Under the pieces are notes generated by a model. The model saw only the letters and a list, made by a program, of their open reading frames with translations, had not been told where the DNA came from and made no database searches. 64,000 bases of DNA, from assembly GCF_018390635.1 (NCBI RefSeq), contig NZ_JAHBGE010000011.1:62001-126000 (forward strand), written 5' to 3'. This document shows positions 7,930-15,879 of this stretch, in pieces; the stretch's first letter is position 1, and each line of letters starts with the position of its first letter. The stretch is from Ancylobacter lacus (GTDB lineage Bacteria; Pseudomonadota; Alphaproteobacteria; Rhizobiales; Xanthobacteraceae). Both the position numbers and the translations under genes were made by a program.

Positions 7930-9077
7930 TTCACCACTCGCAGGGATGGGGTGCGGGATGCGATCGCGTAGCGCGGCGAAGACTGGACGAGATAGGGGTC
8001 CGGCCGCACCGGGCCGGGCGCCTCCACCAGAATGTCGAAGCGGGCTTCGGCATTGGAGCGGCCGATGCGTGGCGTGAGGAAGGCGTGCAGCGTCTGCGGG
8101 TCGATGCAGACATCGCCCTGCGGCGCCGCGAGGCGCTGGCGGGTGACGGCGGCCTTCACCGCGTGGAGATCGTCGGTACCGGCTTCGGCGAGCGCGCCGA
8201 TCAGCAGCTTCATCGCGATATAGGAGGCCTCGGCGTCCGCCGAGGTTGAGGGGCCGGCCGGGAAGGCCTGCCGATAGGCCCGGGTGAAGGCCGCATTGGC
8301 GGGGTTGTCGAGCGAGGAGAAATAGACGCTCGAGGAGAGATGGCCGTCCACCGCCTCCGGCCCGATCTCTTCCAGCTCCGGCTCGGAAAGCGTGCAGCTC
8401 GCGACCGGGAAGGTGCGGGCCTGGTCGATGCCCCGCGCCGTGCAGGCGGCGCGGAACGCGCGGAAGAAGGCGTAGGCGCTGGTGCCGATGAGGTTGTTGA
8501 AGACGAAGGCCGGGCGCGCCTCGAGGATGGCCTCGACCATCTGCTCGACCTCGGTGTCGCCCACCGCGACATAGCGCTCCGCCAGCACCTCGCCGCCCCG
8601 TGCGGTCATCGCCTCGCGAAAGATGCGGGTGTTCTCCCACGCCCAGATGTAGTTGGAGCCGACGCAGAAGGCGCGGCGCCCGACATGGGCCAGCATATGC
8701 TCCACCAGGGGCAGCACGTGCTGGTTGGGCGAGGCGCCGGTGTAGATGACATTGCTCGCGCTCTCGAAGCCCTCATAGTGCGAGGGATACCACAGCAGCG
8801 CGTCGTGCTTCTCGAAACAGGGGATCACCTCCTTGCGGGAAGAGGAGGTGTAGCAGCCCACGACATGGCGGATGCCCGAGGCGATCAGTTCCTGGCTCAG
8901 CGCGGCGTAGCGCGCGAGGTCGCCGCCGGGATTGACGACCACCGGCTCCACCGAGGCGCCCGCCGCCGCGTTCTCCGCCACCGCCAGCAGCGCGCCGTTC
9001 AGCATGGAGCGCGCCACCACGCTGTAGGGGCCCGTGGTGGAGAACATCACGCCGACGCGGTAGGACTTCGCGGCCAT
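7926..9077 (-). CDS. amiC: AmiC-type amide sensor, negative regulator of AmiR
   Basis: Cytoplasmic amide-binding sensor, 383 residues, about the length of Pseudomonas AmiC. It has a Peripla_BP_5 fold but no signal peptide: it starts MAAKSYRVGVMFSTTGPYSVV. Conserved pieces include GCYTSSSRKEVIPCFEKHDALLWYP, YEGFESASNVIYTGASPNQH and GSNYIWAWENTRIFREA. By analogy it sequesters AmiR and releases it when amide binds. The start at 9077 is chosen because the sequence upstream is the terminator leader and lacks homology. It is the first gene of the operon and so should be controlled by the system it encodes (autoregulation). Confidence 0.9.
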   Translation of the reverse strand: MAAKSYRVGVMFSTTGPYSVVARSMLNGALLAVAENAAAGASVEPVVVNPGGDLARYAALSQELIASGIRHVVGCYTSSSRKEVIPCFEKHDALLWYPSHYEGFESASNVIYTGASPNQHVLPLVEHMLAHVGRRAFCVGSNYIWAWENTRIFREAMTARGGEVLAERYVAVGDTEVEQMVEAILEARPAFVFNNLIGTSAYAFFRAFRAACTARGIDQARTFPVASCTLSEPELEEIGPEAVDGHLSSSVYFSSLDNPANAAFTRAYRQAFPAGPSTSADAEASYIAMKLLIGALAEAGTDDLHAVKAAVTRQRLAAPQGDVCIDPQTLHAFLTPRIGRSNAEARFDILVEAPGPVRPDPYLVQSSPRYAIASRTPSLRVVK

Positions 9078-9088
9078 TCGCCTGATCC

Positions 9089-9127
9089 AAAATAAAAAAC
9101 GCCCGCCAGCCGCTAGGGCTGTGGGCG
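9089..9127 (-). terminator. Intrinsic leader terminator upstream of amiC (attenuator)
   Basis: On the minus strand the RNA reads CGCCC-A-CAGCC-loop CTAGC-GGCTG-GC-GGGCG followed by six U and AUUUU. The two 5-bp helices are separated by a small internal loop, and the U-tract ends only about 12 bases before the amiC ATG. A factor-independent terminator inside a 5' leader is the expected target of an ANTAR antiterminator such as the AmiR encoded two genes downstream. Confidence 0.85.
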
Positions 9128-9128
9128 T

Positions 9129-9149
9129 CGTTGCCACCAACCTGCAACG
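9129..9149 (-). promoter_or_regulatory. Leader hairpin just upstream of the amiC terminator
   Basis: Perfect 6-bp stem CGTTGC/GCAACG around a 9-nt loop, one base before the terminator stem. ANTAR proteins bind paired short hairpins, the second overlapping the terminator; this is a possible first hairpin, but its loop is larger than the usual hexanucleotide and the assignment is tentative. Confidence 0.45.
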
Positions 9150-9250
9150 CGGCGGAGCCACGTCGTCGTTGGAACTGTTCACCAGATTGACGCGATAATG
9201 GGCAGCCTTGCCCCGCGCTTCAAATTTAGGCTCGCTTGCACGCGCCTTTT

Positions 9251-9256
9251 TGTCAA
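9251..9256 (-). promoter_or_regulatory. Candidate -35 box for the amiC operon
   Basis: A perfect TTGACA on the minus strand, in the 254-bp gap between the NIPSNAP gene and amiC and about 175 bp before the ATG. The -10 element is unclear: the AT-rich CCTAAATTTG lies a few bases too far downstream for ideal spacing. The same gap holds a GCCGCC-GGAG-GGCGGC hairpin at 9310-9325 that may weakly terminate the upstream operon. Confidence 0.35.
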
Positions 9257-9331
9257 GCGGTTTTCGCCCTTCATGCCCAGCCCGCTGCACGCGTCGGCGG
9301 ACGGGCGCGGCCGCCGGAGGGCGGCGACCGT

Positions 9332-9646
9332 TCAGGCCAGCGGGGAAAACGCCGTCGGCAGCAGGATCTTGTTCTCCATCACCTCGATCAGCGCCTGGAT
9401 CTTCGGCAGGAAGGCCTGCCACGCCGGATCGGCGGCGAGGGCGGCGCGGCGGGCGGCGCGGTCGTCAAGGCTGGCATAGGCCCAGATGTGGACGATCTCG
9501 TTCAGCGGCCCGATGTCGCTGGAGAAATAGCCGACCAGCGTGCCGAGATGGCCGCGCTGGATGGCGATGCCTTCCTCGCCGACCAGCTTCACATAAGCCG
9601 GCACGGCGCCGGTCTTCAGCCGGTAGGTGCGCATCTCATAGATCAT
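9332..9646 (-). CDS. NIPSNAP-family protein
   Basis: Small dimeric alpha-beta-barrel protein of 104 residues. The N-terminal MIYEMRTYRLKTGAVPAYV and the later YFSSDIGPLNEIVHIWAYASLDDRAARRA are diagnostic for NIPSNAP. The biochemical role of bacterial members is unsettled; they often sit in operons for degradation of aromatic or nitrogenous compounds. It is the last gene of the five-gene minus-strand operon, 13 bp after the aldehyde dehydrogenase. Confidence 0.85.
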   Translation of the reverse strand: MIYEMRTYRLKTGAVPAYVKLVGEEGIAIQRGHLGTLVGYFSSDIGPLNEIVHIWAYASLDDRAARRAALAADPAWQAFLPKIQALIEVMENKILLPTAFSPLA

Positions 9647-9659
9647 GGCGGGGCCTCTC

Positions 9660-11138
9660 TCAGCGCATCACGAAGGGGTCGGCAATCGGCTCATCCGAGG
9701 TGCGGATCCAGACCGACTTGGTGCGGGTATAGTCGCGGATCGACTCCGCCCCGCCCTCGCGGCCGAGCCCGGACTGGCCGTAGCCGCCGAACGGCACGAT
9801 GGGGGAAACCGCGCGGTAGGTGTTCACCCACACGATGCCGGCGCGCAGCCGGCGGATCAGCCGGTGGGTGCGGGTAAGGTCCCGGGTGAAGATGCCCGAG
9901 GCGAGACCGAACGGGCTGTCATTGGCCAGTGCGACCGCCTCCTCCTCGCCGTCGAAGGCGATGACGCTCAGCACCGGCCCGAACAGCTCTTCGGCGGCAC
10001 AGGGAACTTCGTTGCCGGCGCAGGACAGGATGGTCGGCTGGAAATAGATGCCCTCATCAAGTCCCTCCGGCCGCCCGCCGCCGGTGACGAGGCGAGCGCC
10101 GGCGGCAAGGCTGGCGGCGATCGTCGCCTCGATGTGGCTGCGCTGGCGGGCGGTGGCGAGCGGCCCCATCTCGGTGGCGGGGTCCTGCGGATCGCCGATG
10201 CGGATGCGCCGGGCCTTCTCGACCAGCAGCGCCAGCAGCCGGTCGTGCACCGCCCGTTCGACGAAGAGGCGCGAGCCGGCGACGCAGCTCTGCCCGCTGG
10301 CGGCAAAGATGCCGGCGACGATGGCGTTGGCGGCGCTTTCGAGGTCTGCATCGGCGAACACCATCACCGGCGACTTTCCACCAAGCTCCAGCGTGGTGTA
10401 GGCGAGATTTTCCGCGGTGTTGCGCACGACATGGCGGGCGGTCGCCGGCCCGCCGGTGAAGGCGACGCGCGCCACCAGCGGATGCGCGGTGAGGGTGCGC
10501 CCGCACTCCTCGCCGAAGCCGGTGAGGATGTTGACCACACCGGGGGGAAAGCCCGCCTCGTGCACCAGCCGGGCGAAGGCCAGCAGCGGCGCCGGCCCCT
10601 CCTCCGAGGCCTTCAGCACCACGGTGCAGCCCGCCGCCAGCGCCGGGCCGAGCTTCACCGCGGACAGGAAGAGCTGCGAATTCCACGGCACCACGGCGGC
10701 CACCACGCCGATCGGCTCGCGGCGCAGCCACGCCTCCATGTCGGGCTTGTCGACCGGCAGGTGGGCGCCTTCCACCTTGTCCGCCAGACCGGCGAAATAG
10801 CGATAATACTCCGCAACATAGCCTATCTGCGCGCGGGTTTCGCGGATGATCTTGCCGGTGTCGCGGGTTTCCAGTTCGGCGAGGTGGGCGGCGTTCGCCG
10901 CCACCAGATCGGCGAGGCGCAGCAGCAGCCGGCCGCGCTGACTGGCGGTGAGGCCGGCCCAGGCGGGCTCGCCGAAGGCGCGGTGCGCCGCCTTCACCGC
11001 GCGGTCGACATCGGCCGCGGTGGCGGCGGGCATGCTGGCCCAGGGCCGGCCGGTGGAGGGATCGAGGCTCTCGAAGCGGCTGCCGCCCTCGACGAACGCT
11101 CCGTCGATATAGAGCCTGAAGTCGTCTGCGCCGCTCAT
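9660..11138 (-). CDS. NAD(P)-dependent aldehyde dehydrogenase
   Basis: Oxidises an aldehyde to the acid in the cytoplasm, 492 residues. It contains the general-base motif LELGGKSP, the catalytic cysteine in ASGQSCVAGSR, PWNSQLFLSAVKLGPALAAGCT of the Rossmann domain and the C-terminal FGGYGQSGLGREGGAE. The ATG at 11138 (MSGADDF) is preferred to an in-frame GTG at 11153 because GGGAGG precedes it at normal spacing. It lies 11 bp after the flavin-dependent monooxygenase gene, so it probably removes an aldehyde released by that enzyme or by the hydrolase. The substrate is unknown. Confidence 0.9.
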   Translation of the reverse strand: MSGADDFRLYIDGAFVEGGSRFESLDPSTGRPWASMPAATAADVDRAVKAAHRAFGEPAWAGLTASQRGRLLLRLADLVAANAAHLAELETRDTGKIIRETRAQIGYVAEYYRYFAGLADKVEGAHLPVDKPDMEAWLRREPIGVVAAVVPWNSQLFLSAVKLGPALAAGCTVVLKASEEGPAPLLAFARLVHEAGFPPGVVNILTGFGEECGRTLTAHPLVARVAFTGGPATARHVVRNTAENLAYTTLELGGKSPVMVFADADLESAANAIVAGIFAASGQSCVAGSRLFVERAVHDRLLALLVEKARRIRIGDPQDPATEMGPLATARQRSHIEATIAASLAAGARLVTGGGRPEGLDEGIYFQPTILSCAGNEVPCAAEELFGPVLSVIAFDGEEEAVALANDSPFGLASGIFTRDLTRTHRLIRRLRAGIVWVNTYRAVSPIVPFGGYGQSGLGREGGAESIRDYTRTKSVWIRTSDEPIADPFVMR

Positions 11139-11149
11139 CCCCGCCTCCC

Positions 11150-12187
11150 TCACGCGAAAGCCGGCATCACGTCGCGGATGAACAGCTCCAGCGACTTGCG
11201 CTTGCGTTCATGGCTGATGCCGCTGTCGATCCAGATCGAGAACTCGTCATAGCCCATCGCCTCATAGCCTTTCAGCCGCGCGATCACCTCGTCTGCCTGG
11301 CCGATGACGAGGTTCCGGCGCACCACCTCCGGCGCATATTGCGGCATGCCGGCGCGTTCCTCAGCGGTCAGGGGGTCCATGATCGCCTGGCGGATCGGCC
11401 GCTTGTTGGCGAACCACGCGCCGAACAGGCCGTAGAACCGGGAGAGGTCGTCCGCCAGCGCCTCCGCCTCCGCCTCGCTGTCGGCGACGAAGGCGTGCTG
11501 CAGCAGCATGATCTTGGGGCGCGGCACCTCGGGATGGTTCGCCACCGCGGTGTCGAAGCGCTCCTTCAGGATGGCAACCTCGCCGTCCCCCGAGGCGAGC
11601 GGCGTCACCTGCACGTGGCAGCCCTGCGCCACCGCGAAATCGTGGCTGCTGGGGTCGCGCGCCGCGACCCAGATCGGCACCCCGCCCGGCTGCACCGGCT
11701 TCGGGCTGGCGGTGGAGGTGGGAAACGACCAGAACTGGCCGTCATGGGCATAGTCGCCTTCCCACAGCCTCTTCAGCGCCGGGATGATCTCGCGCATGCG
11801 CAGTCCCGCGCCCATGGCGTCGAGGCCGGGCAGCATCCGCTCATATTCGAACACGTAGGCGCCGCGGGCGATGCCGAGCTCCAGCCGGCCATTGGTGGCG
11901 ACGTCGGTCATCGCCGCCTCGCCGGCGAGCCGCAGCGGGTGCCAGAACGGCGCCACGACATTGCCGGTGCCGAGCCGGATGCGCGAGGTGCGGGCACCGA
12001 GATGGGCGAGCTGGATGAAGGGGTTCGGCGCGATGGTGAACTCCATCGCGTGGTGCTCGCCGATCCACACCGTCTCGAAGCCGGCCTCCTCGACCAGCAG
12101 CGCCAGCTCCTCCAGCTCCTCGAAGAGCCGCCGGTGCGGAATGGCGGGGTCGGCGCGTTCCATATGGACGAAGAGGGAGAATTTCAT
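11150..12187 (-). CDS. LLM-class (luciferase-like) flavin-dependent monooxygenase
   Basis: Flavin-dependent oxidoreductase of 345 residues with a TIM-barrel bacterial-luciferase fold. Motifs: start MKFSLFVHMERAD, GFETVWIGEHHAMEFTIAPNP, RLGTGNVVAPFWHPLRLAGEAAMTD, and GRLELGIARGAYVFEYE around the flavin site. It should need reduced FMN or F420; a flavin reductase is not in the operon. Placed between an alpha/beta hydrolase and an aldehyde dehydrogenase, it plausibly performs the initial oxygenation of an imported organic compound. The substrate cannot be deduced. Confidence 0.88.
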   Translation of the reverse strand: MKFSLFVHMERADPAIPHRRLFEELEELALLVEEAGFETVWIGEHHAMEFTIAPNPFIQLAHLGARTSRIRLGTGNVVAPFWHPLRLAGEAAMTDVATNGRLELGIARGAYVFEYERMLPGLDAMGAGLRMREIIPALKRLWEGDYAHDGQFWSFPTSTASPKPVQPGGVPIWVAARDPSSHDFAVAQGCHVQVTPLASGDGEVAILKERFDTAVANHPEVPRPKIMLLQHAFVADSEAEAEALADDLSRFYGLFGAWFANKRPIRQAIMDPLTAEERAGMPQYAPEVVRRNLVIGQADEVIARLKGYEAMGYDEFSIWIDSGISHERKRKSLELFIRDVMPAFA

Positions 12188-12239
12188 CGGCGTCCGGTTC
12201 CGGGAGTGGAGGCGGCGGGTTGGCGCAGGCGTGGTCGGG

Positions 12240-13088
12240 TCAGGCCCGGGCAGCGCGGGCGGCGGGAGCCGCCGGCAGCCCGTCGAGGAAGCGCAGCAGG
12301 GCGGCGTTCACCGCCGTGGGCGCGGTCAGGTTCATCATGTGGCGTTCGCCGGCCAGCACCTCGCACCGGCCGAGCGGCACGGCTGCGGCCATCGCCTGCG
12401 ACATGGCCGGCGTCGAGTTCGGATCGCCATCCGCGGTCATGAACAGCGCCGGCACCGCGAGGCTCGGGAGATTGGCGCGGTGGGCCTCGTCGGAGGTGGC
12501 GAACAGCCGGTAGGTGCGGGCATAGCCGACGGGATCGCAGGCCTCCAGCAGGCGCAGCACGGTGGCGGCATGGTCCGCCAGCGCCGGGGGCACCGGCGTG
12601 CCGAACCAGCGGTCGACCGCGGCGGCATGGGAAGCGCCGGCCCCCTGCTCGGCCAGCGCGGCCGCGCGGGCCTCCACCGCCGCACGCTGCTCCGGGCTAC
12701 GGCAATACACGGCGTTCAGCGCCACCACCCCGCACACCCGGCCGGGATGCGCCAGCGCCACGTCGAGCGCGACCAGTGCACCCATGGAATGGCCGATGAC
12801 GACCGCCTGAGACAGGCCGAGCGCGTCCATCAGCCCGACCACCTGCGCGCTATAGTCCGAGAGGCGGGCATCGGCGGGCGGCAGGCTGGAGCCGCCATGG
12901 CCCGGCATGTCGAGCGCGATCACCTCATGGTTCGCGGCGAGGACGGCCACCTGCGGCTCCCACGCCTCCAGCGCCATGCCGACGCCGTGGACGAGGATGA
13001 CGGGCAGGCCCCTCCCCTGCCGGAGGTAGCGGACGCGCAGGCGCGCGCCGTCCCGGCCCGGAACCCAGGCAATGGCGGGCTCAGACAT
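12240..13088 (-). CDS. Alpha/beta-hydrolase fold enzyme
   Basis: Serine hydrolase of 282 residues. The oxyanion region is VILVHGVGM, the nucleophile elbow is GHSMGALVAL (Ser in GHSMG), an acid lies near FMTADGDPNSTP and the catalytic histidine is in GERHMMNLTAP. No signal peptide. It overlaps the DUF1185 gene by 8 bp and precedes the monooxygenase by 52 bp. It could hydrolyse an ester, lactone or amide intermediate made by the monooxygenase. Confidence 0.85.
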   Translation of the reverse strand: MSEPAIAWVPGRDGARLRVRYLRQGRGLPVILVHGVGMALEAWEPQVAVLAANHEVIALDMPGHGGSSLPPADARLSDYSAQVVGLMDALGLSQAVVIGHSMGALVALDVALAHPGRVCGVVALNAVYCRSPEQRAAVEARAAALAEQGAGASHAAAVDRWFGTPVPPALADHAATVLRLLEACDPVGYARTYRLFATSDEAHRANLPSLAVPALFMTADGDPNSTPAMSQAMAAAVPLGRCEVLAGERHMMNLTAPTAVNAALLRFLDGLPAAPAARAARA

Positions 13089-13668
13089 CGGTGCCGCCCA
13101 GATCCTTCAGGTCCTGGTAGCGGTCGCCGATGCGGTGATGCGGCCGCCCGCCGATCGAGGCGCCGAGCGCGACCACGATCTCGTCCGGCGCCGGGGCGTC
13201 GAGAATGGAGAACTGGATGGTGAGGTAATGCGAGCGCCGCCCCTCATCCAGCTTGTCCATCAGCGGGATGACGACCGGGGTGTTGGGACCGCCCCGGGTA
13301 TTGGTGAAGGCGAGGTAGCTCTTCGCCCCCACCGCCTTGCGGTAGTGATTGCCGAAGCGCAGCGTGTGGATGAGGGCGGAGGCGTGCTCGATCTCGCCGG
13401 AGGTGCCGACGATGGCCGCCTTGCCATAGCCCTCCACCGCCTCGCCGGAGCCGGCCAGCCGGAGGATTTCCGCGGTGAGCGTGGCGCCGAGCTCCGGCGC
13501 GATGGCGTGAATCTCGGGCTTCAGGTCCTCAACGAAACCCTGCCCCGCCCAGGGGTTCTTCAGCACCGCCGCCGCCGCGAAAAGCTGGAGCGGCCGGGGC
13601 GCCGCGCGCCCGCCCTCGATCAGCGTGGTTTCGACGTAGGTGACGATCTTTCTCAGCGCGAGCGGCAT
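13081..13668 (-). CDS. DUF1185 family protein (amino-acid-synthesis-like)
   Basis: Product of 195 residues starting MPLALRKIVTYVETTLIEGGR, recognisable as DUF1185, which databases label 'amino acid synthesis'; no reaction is firmly established. Conserved stretches are GQGFVEDLKPEI, GKAAIVGTSGEIEHASALIHT and NTRGGPNTPVVIPLMDK. The ATG at 13668 is chosen over a further upstream frame that would run through the operator. It is the first gene of the operon, directly behind the operator at 13696-13723, with the GntR gene divergent. Confidence 0.75.
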   Translation of the reverse strand: MPLALRKIVTYVETTLIEGGRAAPRPLQLFAAAAVLKNPWAGQGFVEDLKPEIHAIAPELGATLTAEILRLAGSGEAVEGYGKAAIVGTSGEIEHASALIHTLRFGNHYRKAVGAKSYLAFTNTRGGPNTPVVIPLMDKLDEGRRSHYLTIQFSILDAPAPDEIVVALGASIGGRPHHRIGDRYQDLKDLGGTDV

Positions 13669-13695
13669 GAACGGTTCCGGGAGGATCGAGGAGCT

Positions 13696-13735
13696 TCTTA
13701 TGATAAGATGGTATACCATAAGATTGTCGCGTCAA
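13696..13735. promoter_or_regulatory. Divergent operator/promoter between DUF1185 operon and gntR
   Basis: Contains the perfect 12-bp palindrome ATGGTATACCAT (13708-13719), with a TGGT/ACCA core typical of FadR-type GntR operators. An adjoining inverted repeat TCTTAT-G-ATAAGA (13696-13708) and a third ATAAGA copy (13718-13723) flank it. On the minus strand, TTGACG (13730-13735) lies 16 bases from TACCAT (13708-13713), so the palindrome overlaps the presumed -10 of the DUF1185 operon and repression there is likely. Confidence 0.65.
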
Positions 13736-13785
13736 TTGCCTTGGGGCGGATTGCGGGCGACAACGAACGGACAACGGGAATCACG

Positions 13786-14490
13786 ATGGTCGCGATGGCG
13801 CAGGGCACCCCGGACACAGCGGAGATGCGGGTCGACCGCAGCGTCACCACGCTGCGCGGGCTGACGCTGGAAAAGATGCGGGATGCCATTCTCGACTTCC
13901 GCTTCCGCCCCGGCGAGCGGCTGGTGGAGCGTACCCTGTGCGAGCGCCTCGGGGTGAGTCGCAGTGTGGTGCGCGAGGTGCTCCGCCATCTGGAAGCCGA
14001 AGGGCTGGTGGAGACCATTCCCCATCAGGGCCCCGCCGTGGCGCGGCCGGACCCGGCGCAGGCGGCGCAGATCTATGAGATACGCGGCCTGCTGGAGAGC
14101 GAGGCGGCGCGCGCCTGCGCGCTGCAGGCCAGCGATGCCGCGATCGACGAACTCGCCGCCGCCATCGACCAGATCGACGCCGCGTTCCAGACCGGCAGCC
14201 CCCGCGCCGTGCTGAAGGCGACGACGGACTTCTACGAAATCCTGTTCCGGGCCGCCGGCAAGCCCGTGGCGTGGGAGGTCGTGCGCTCGCTCAACGCCCG
14301 GATCAACCATCTGCGCGGCATGACCGTCGTGACCCCGGAACGCCACGCCCATGCCATCGCCGAGATGCGCGCGCTGCACGCAGCGATCCGCCGCCGCGAT
14401 GGCGAGGCGGCGTGGCGCGCCAGCGCCGACCACGTCGCCATGGTGGCACGCCTCGCCGCCGAACGCCTTGCAAGCCTGCCGCCGGGCTGA
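13786..14490 (+). CDS. GntR-family (FadR/FCD) transcriptional regulator
   Basis: DNA-binding regulator of 234 residues. An N-terminal winged helix (about 20-85) has GERLVERTLCERLGVSRSVVREVLRHLEAEGLVE; the C-terminal all-helical FCD ligand domain follows (YEIRGLLESEAARACAL, RHAHAIAEMRALHAAIRRRD). It is divergent from the DUF1185 operon across a 117-bp gap holding the ATGGTATACCAT palindrome, so it is the probable repressor of that operon and of itself. The start at 13786 is tentative; an ATG three codons later also fits. Confidence 0.88.
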   Translation: MVAMAQGTPDTAEMRVDRSVTTLRGLTLEKMRDAILDFRFRPGERLVERTLCERLGVSRSVVREVLRHLEAEGLVETIPHQGPAVARPDPAQAAQIYEIRGLLESEAARACALQASDAAIDELAAAIDQIDAAFQTGSPRAVLKATTDFYEILFRAAGKPVAWEVVRSLNARINHLRGMTVVTPERHAHAIAEMRALHAAIRRRDGEAAWRASADHVAMVARLAAERLASLPPG

Positions 14491-14572
14491 AACCAGACGC
14501 GCCCGCCAGCGGCGCCGTCAGCGGCGGGATCGGCGCGGCGAGGCCTTGGCGGCCCGCCGGCGCGGGATGCCC

Positions 14573-15841
14573 TCACCTCTCGGGATAGATCGGGAAGGCG
14601 CGGCACAGCGCCACGACCTCATCCTTGACCTCGGCGAGGGTCGCCGCGTCCTGCGGCGCCTGCATCACCCGCTCGATCCAGCCGGCGATGGTGGCGAACT
14701 CGGCCGTGCCGAAGCCGCGCGTGGTGCCGGCATTGCTGGAGAGCCGCAGCCCCGAAGGCGCTTCCGGCGGGCGGGGATCGAACGGAATCTGGTTCTTGTT
14801 CACGGCAAGGCCGGCATGCTCCAGCGCCTTGGCGACGATCTCACCGGTGAGGCCGCGCGGGGTGAGGTCCACCAGCATCAACCCCATGTCGGTGCCGCCG
14901 GAGACGATCCGCACATTCTGGGCGCCCAGCGCCTGCGCCAGCGCGCGGGCATTGGCGAGCACGGCCTCGTTATAGGCGCGAAATTCCGGCCGCAGCGCCT
15001 CGCCAAGGCAGGCCGCCTTGCCGGCGACGGCGTGCAGCATCACCGACCCCTGCACCCCGGGAAAGATGCCGTAATTGATGCGGTCGCTCAGCGCCGGGTC
15101 GTTCCACAGCACCAGCCCGCCGCGGGCACCGCGCAACGACTTGTAGGTGGTGGTGGTGACGACATGGGCGTGCGGCACCGGATCGGGGTAGAGGCCGGTC
15201 GCCACCAGCCCGGCGAAATGGGCCATGTCGACCATGAGATAGGCGCCCACCTCGTCGGCGATGGCCCGGAGCGCGGCGAAGTCCATCGCCCGGAAATAGG
15301 CCGAGCCGCCGGCGACGATCATTCGCGGCGCGTGCTCCCGCGCGAGGTCGCGGATCTCGTCGAGGTCGAGCCGCTCGGTCTCCCGGTTCACGCCGTAGCG
15401 GATAATGGAATAGTCGCGTCCGGTGAGGGTGGCGGGGTGGCCATGGCTGATGTGACCGCCGGCGGCCACGTTCATCGACAGCACGGTGTCGCCCAGCTTC
15501 AGCAGGCCGAGGAACACGCCGGCATTGGCGTTCGAGCCGGAATGGGGCTGCACATTGGCGAAGCGGGCGCCGAACAGGCGCCGCGCCCGCTCGATGGCCA
15601 GCGCCTCGATGGCGTCGGCGAATTCCGCACCACCGTAATAGCGGGCATAGGCAGGGCCTTCGACCGTCTTGTTGGTCAGCACCGAGCCCTGCGCCTCCAG
15701 CACGAGGCGGGAGACGATGTTCTCGGACGCGATGAGCTCGATCCCGTCGGCCTGCCGGCTCTCCTCGCCGCGGATGGCGGCGGCGAGTTCGGGGTCGGCG
15801 TCGAGGCCGGCGGTGAAGTAGCCGTGATGAAGTGTCGACAT
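14573..15841 (-). CDS. Serine-hydroxymethyltransferase-like PLP enzyme (variant active site)
   Basis: PLP-dependent enzyme of 422 residues, clearly SHMT-family: ELIASENIVSRLV, the LTNKTVEGPAYARYYGG segment, VQPHSGSNAN and the PLP lysine K234 in TTTTYKSLRGARGG. Two departures from housekeeping GlyA stand out: Tyr233 replaces the nearly invariant His before the lysine (THK), and the C-terminal segment reads RLSSNAGTTRGFG rather than the usual RLGTPAxTTRG type. It may act on a substituted serine or a beta-hydroxy amino acid instead of L-serine/THF. It ends the left arm of the two-armed locus, 38 bp after the aldehyde dehydrogenase. Confidence 0.85.
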   Translation of the reverse strand: MSTLHHGYFTAGLDADPELAAAIRGEESRQADGIELIASENIVSRLVLEAQGSVLTNKTVEGPAYARYYGGAEFADAIEALAIERARRLFGARFANVQPHSGSNANAGVFLGLLKLGDTVLSMNVAAGGHISHGHPATLTGRDYSIIRYGVNRETERLDLDEIRDLAREHAPRMIVAGGSAYFRAMDFAALRAIADEVGAYLMVDMAHFAGLVATGLYPDPVPHAHVVTTTTYKSLRGARGGLVLWNDPALSDRINYGIFPGVQGSVMLHAVAGKAACLGEALRPEFRAYNEAVLANARALAQALGAQNVRIVSGGTDMGLMLVDLTPRGLTGEIVAKALEHAGLAVNKNQIPFDPRPPEAPSGLRLSSNAGTTRGFGTAEFATIAGWIERVMQAPQDAATLAEVKDEVVALCRAFPIYPER

Positions 15842-15879
15842 CGGGCCTCACGAGGTGGCGGACAGGGCGAAGTGTCACC

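Noticed and set aside
14491-14572. GC-rich inverted repeats between the convergent gntR and SHMT-like genes as a bidirectional terminator
   Set aside because: Only short stems (CCCGCC/GGCGGG) and no T-tract on either strand.
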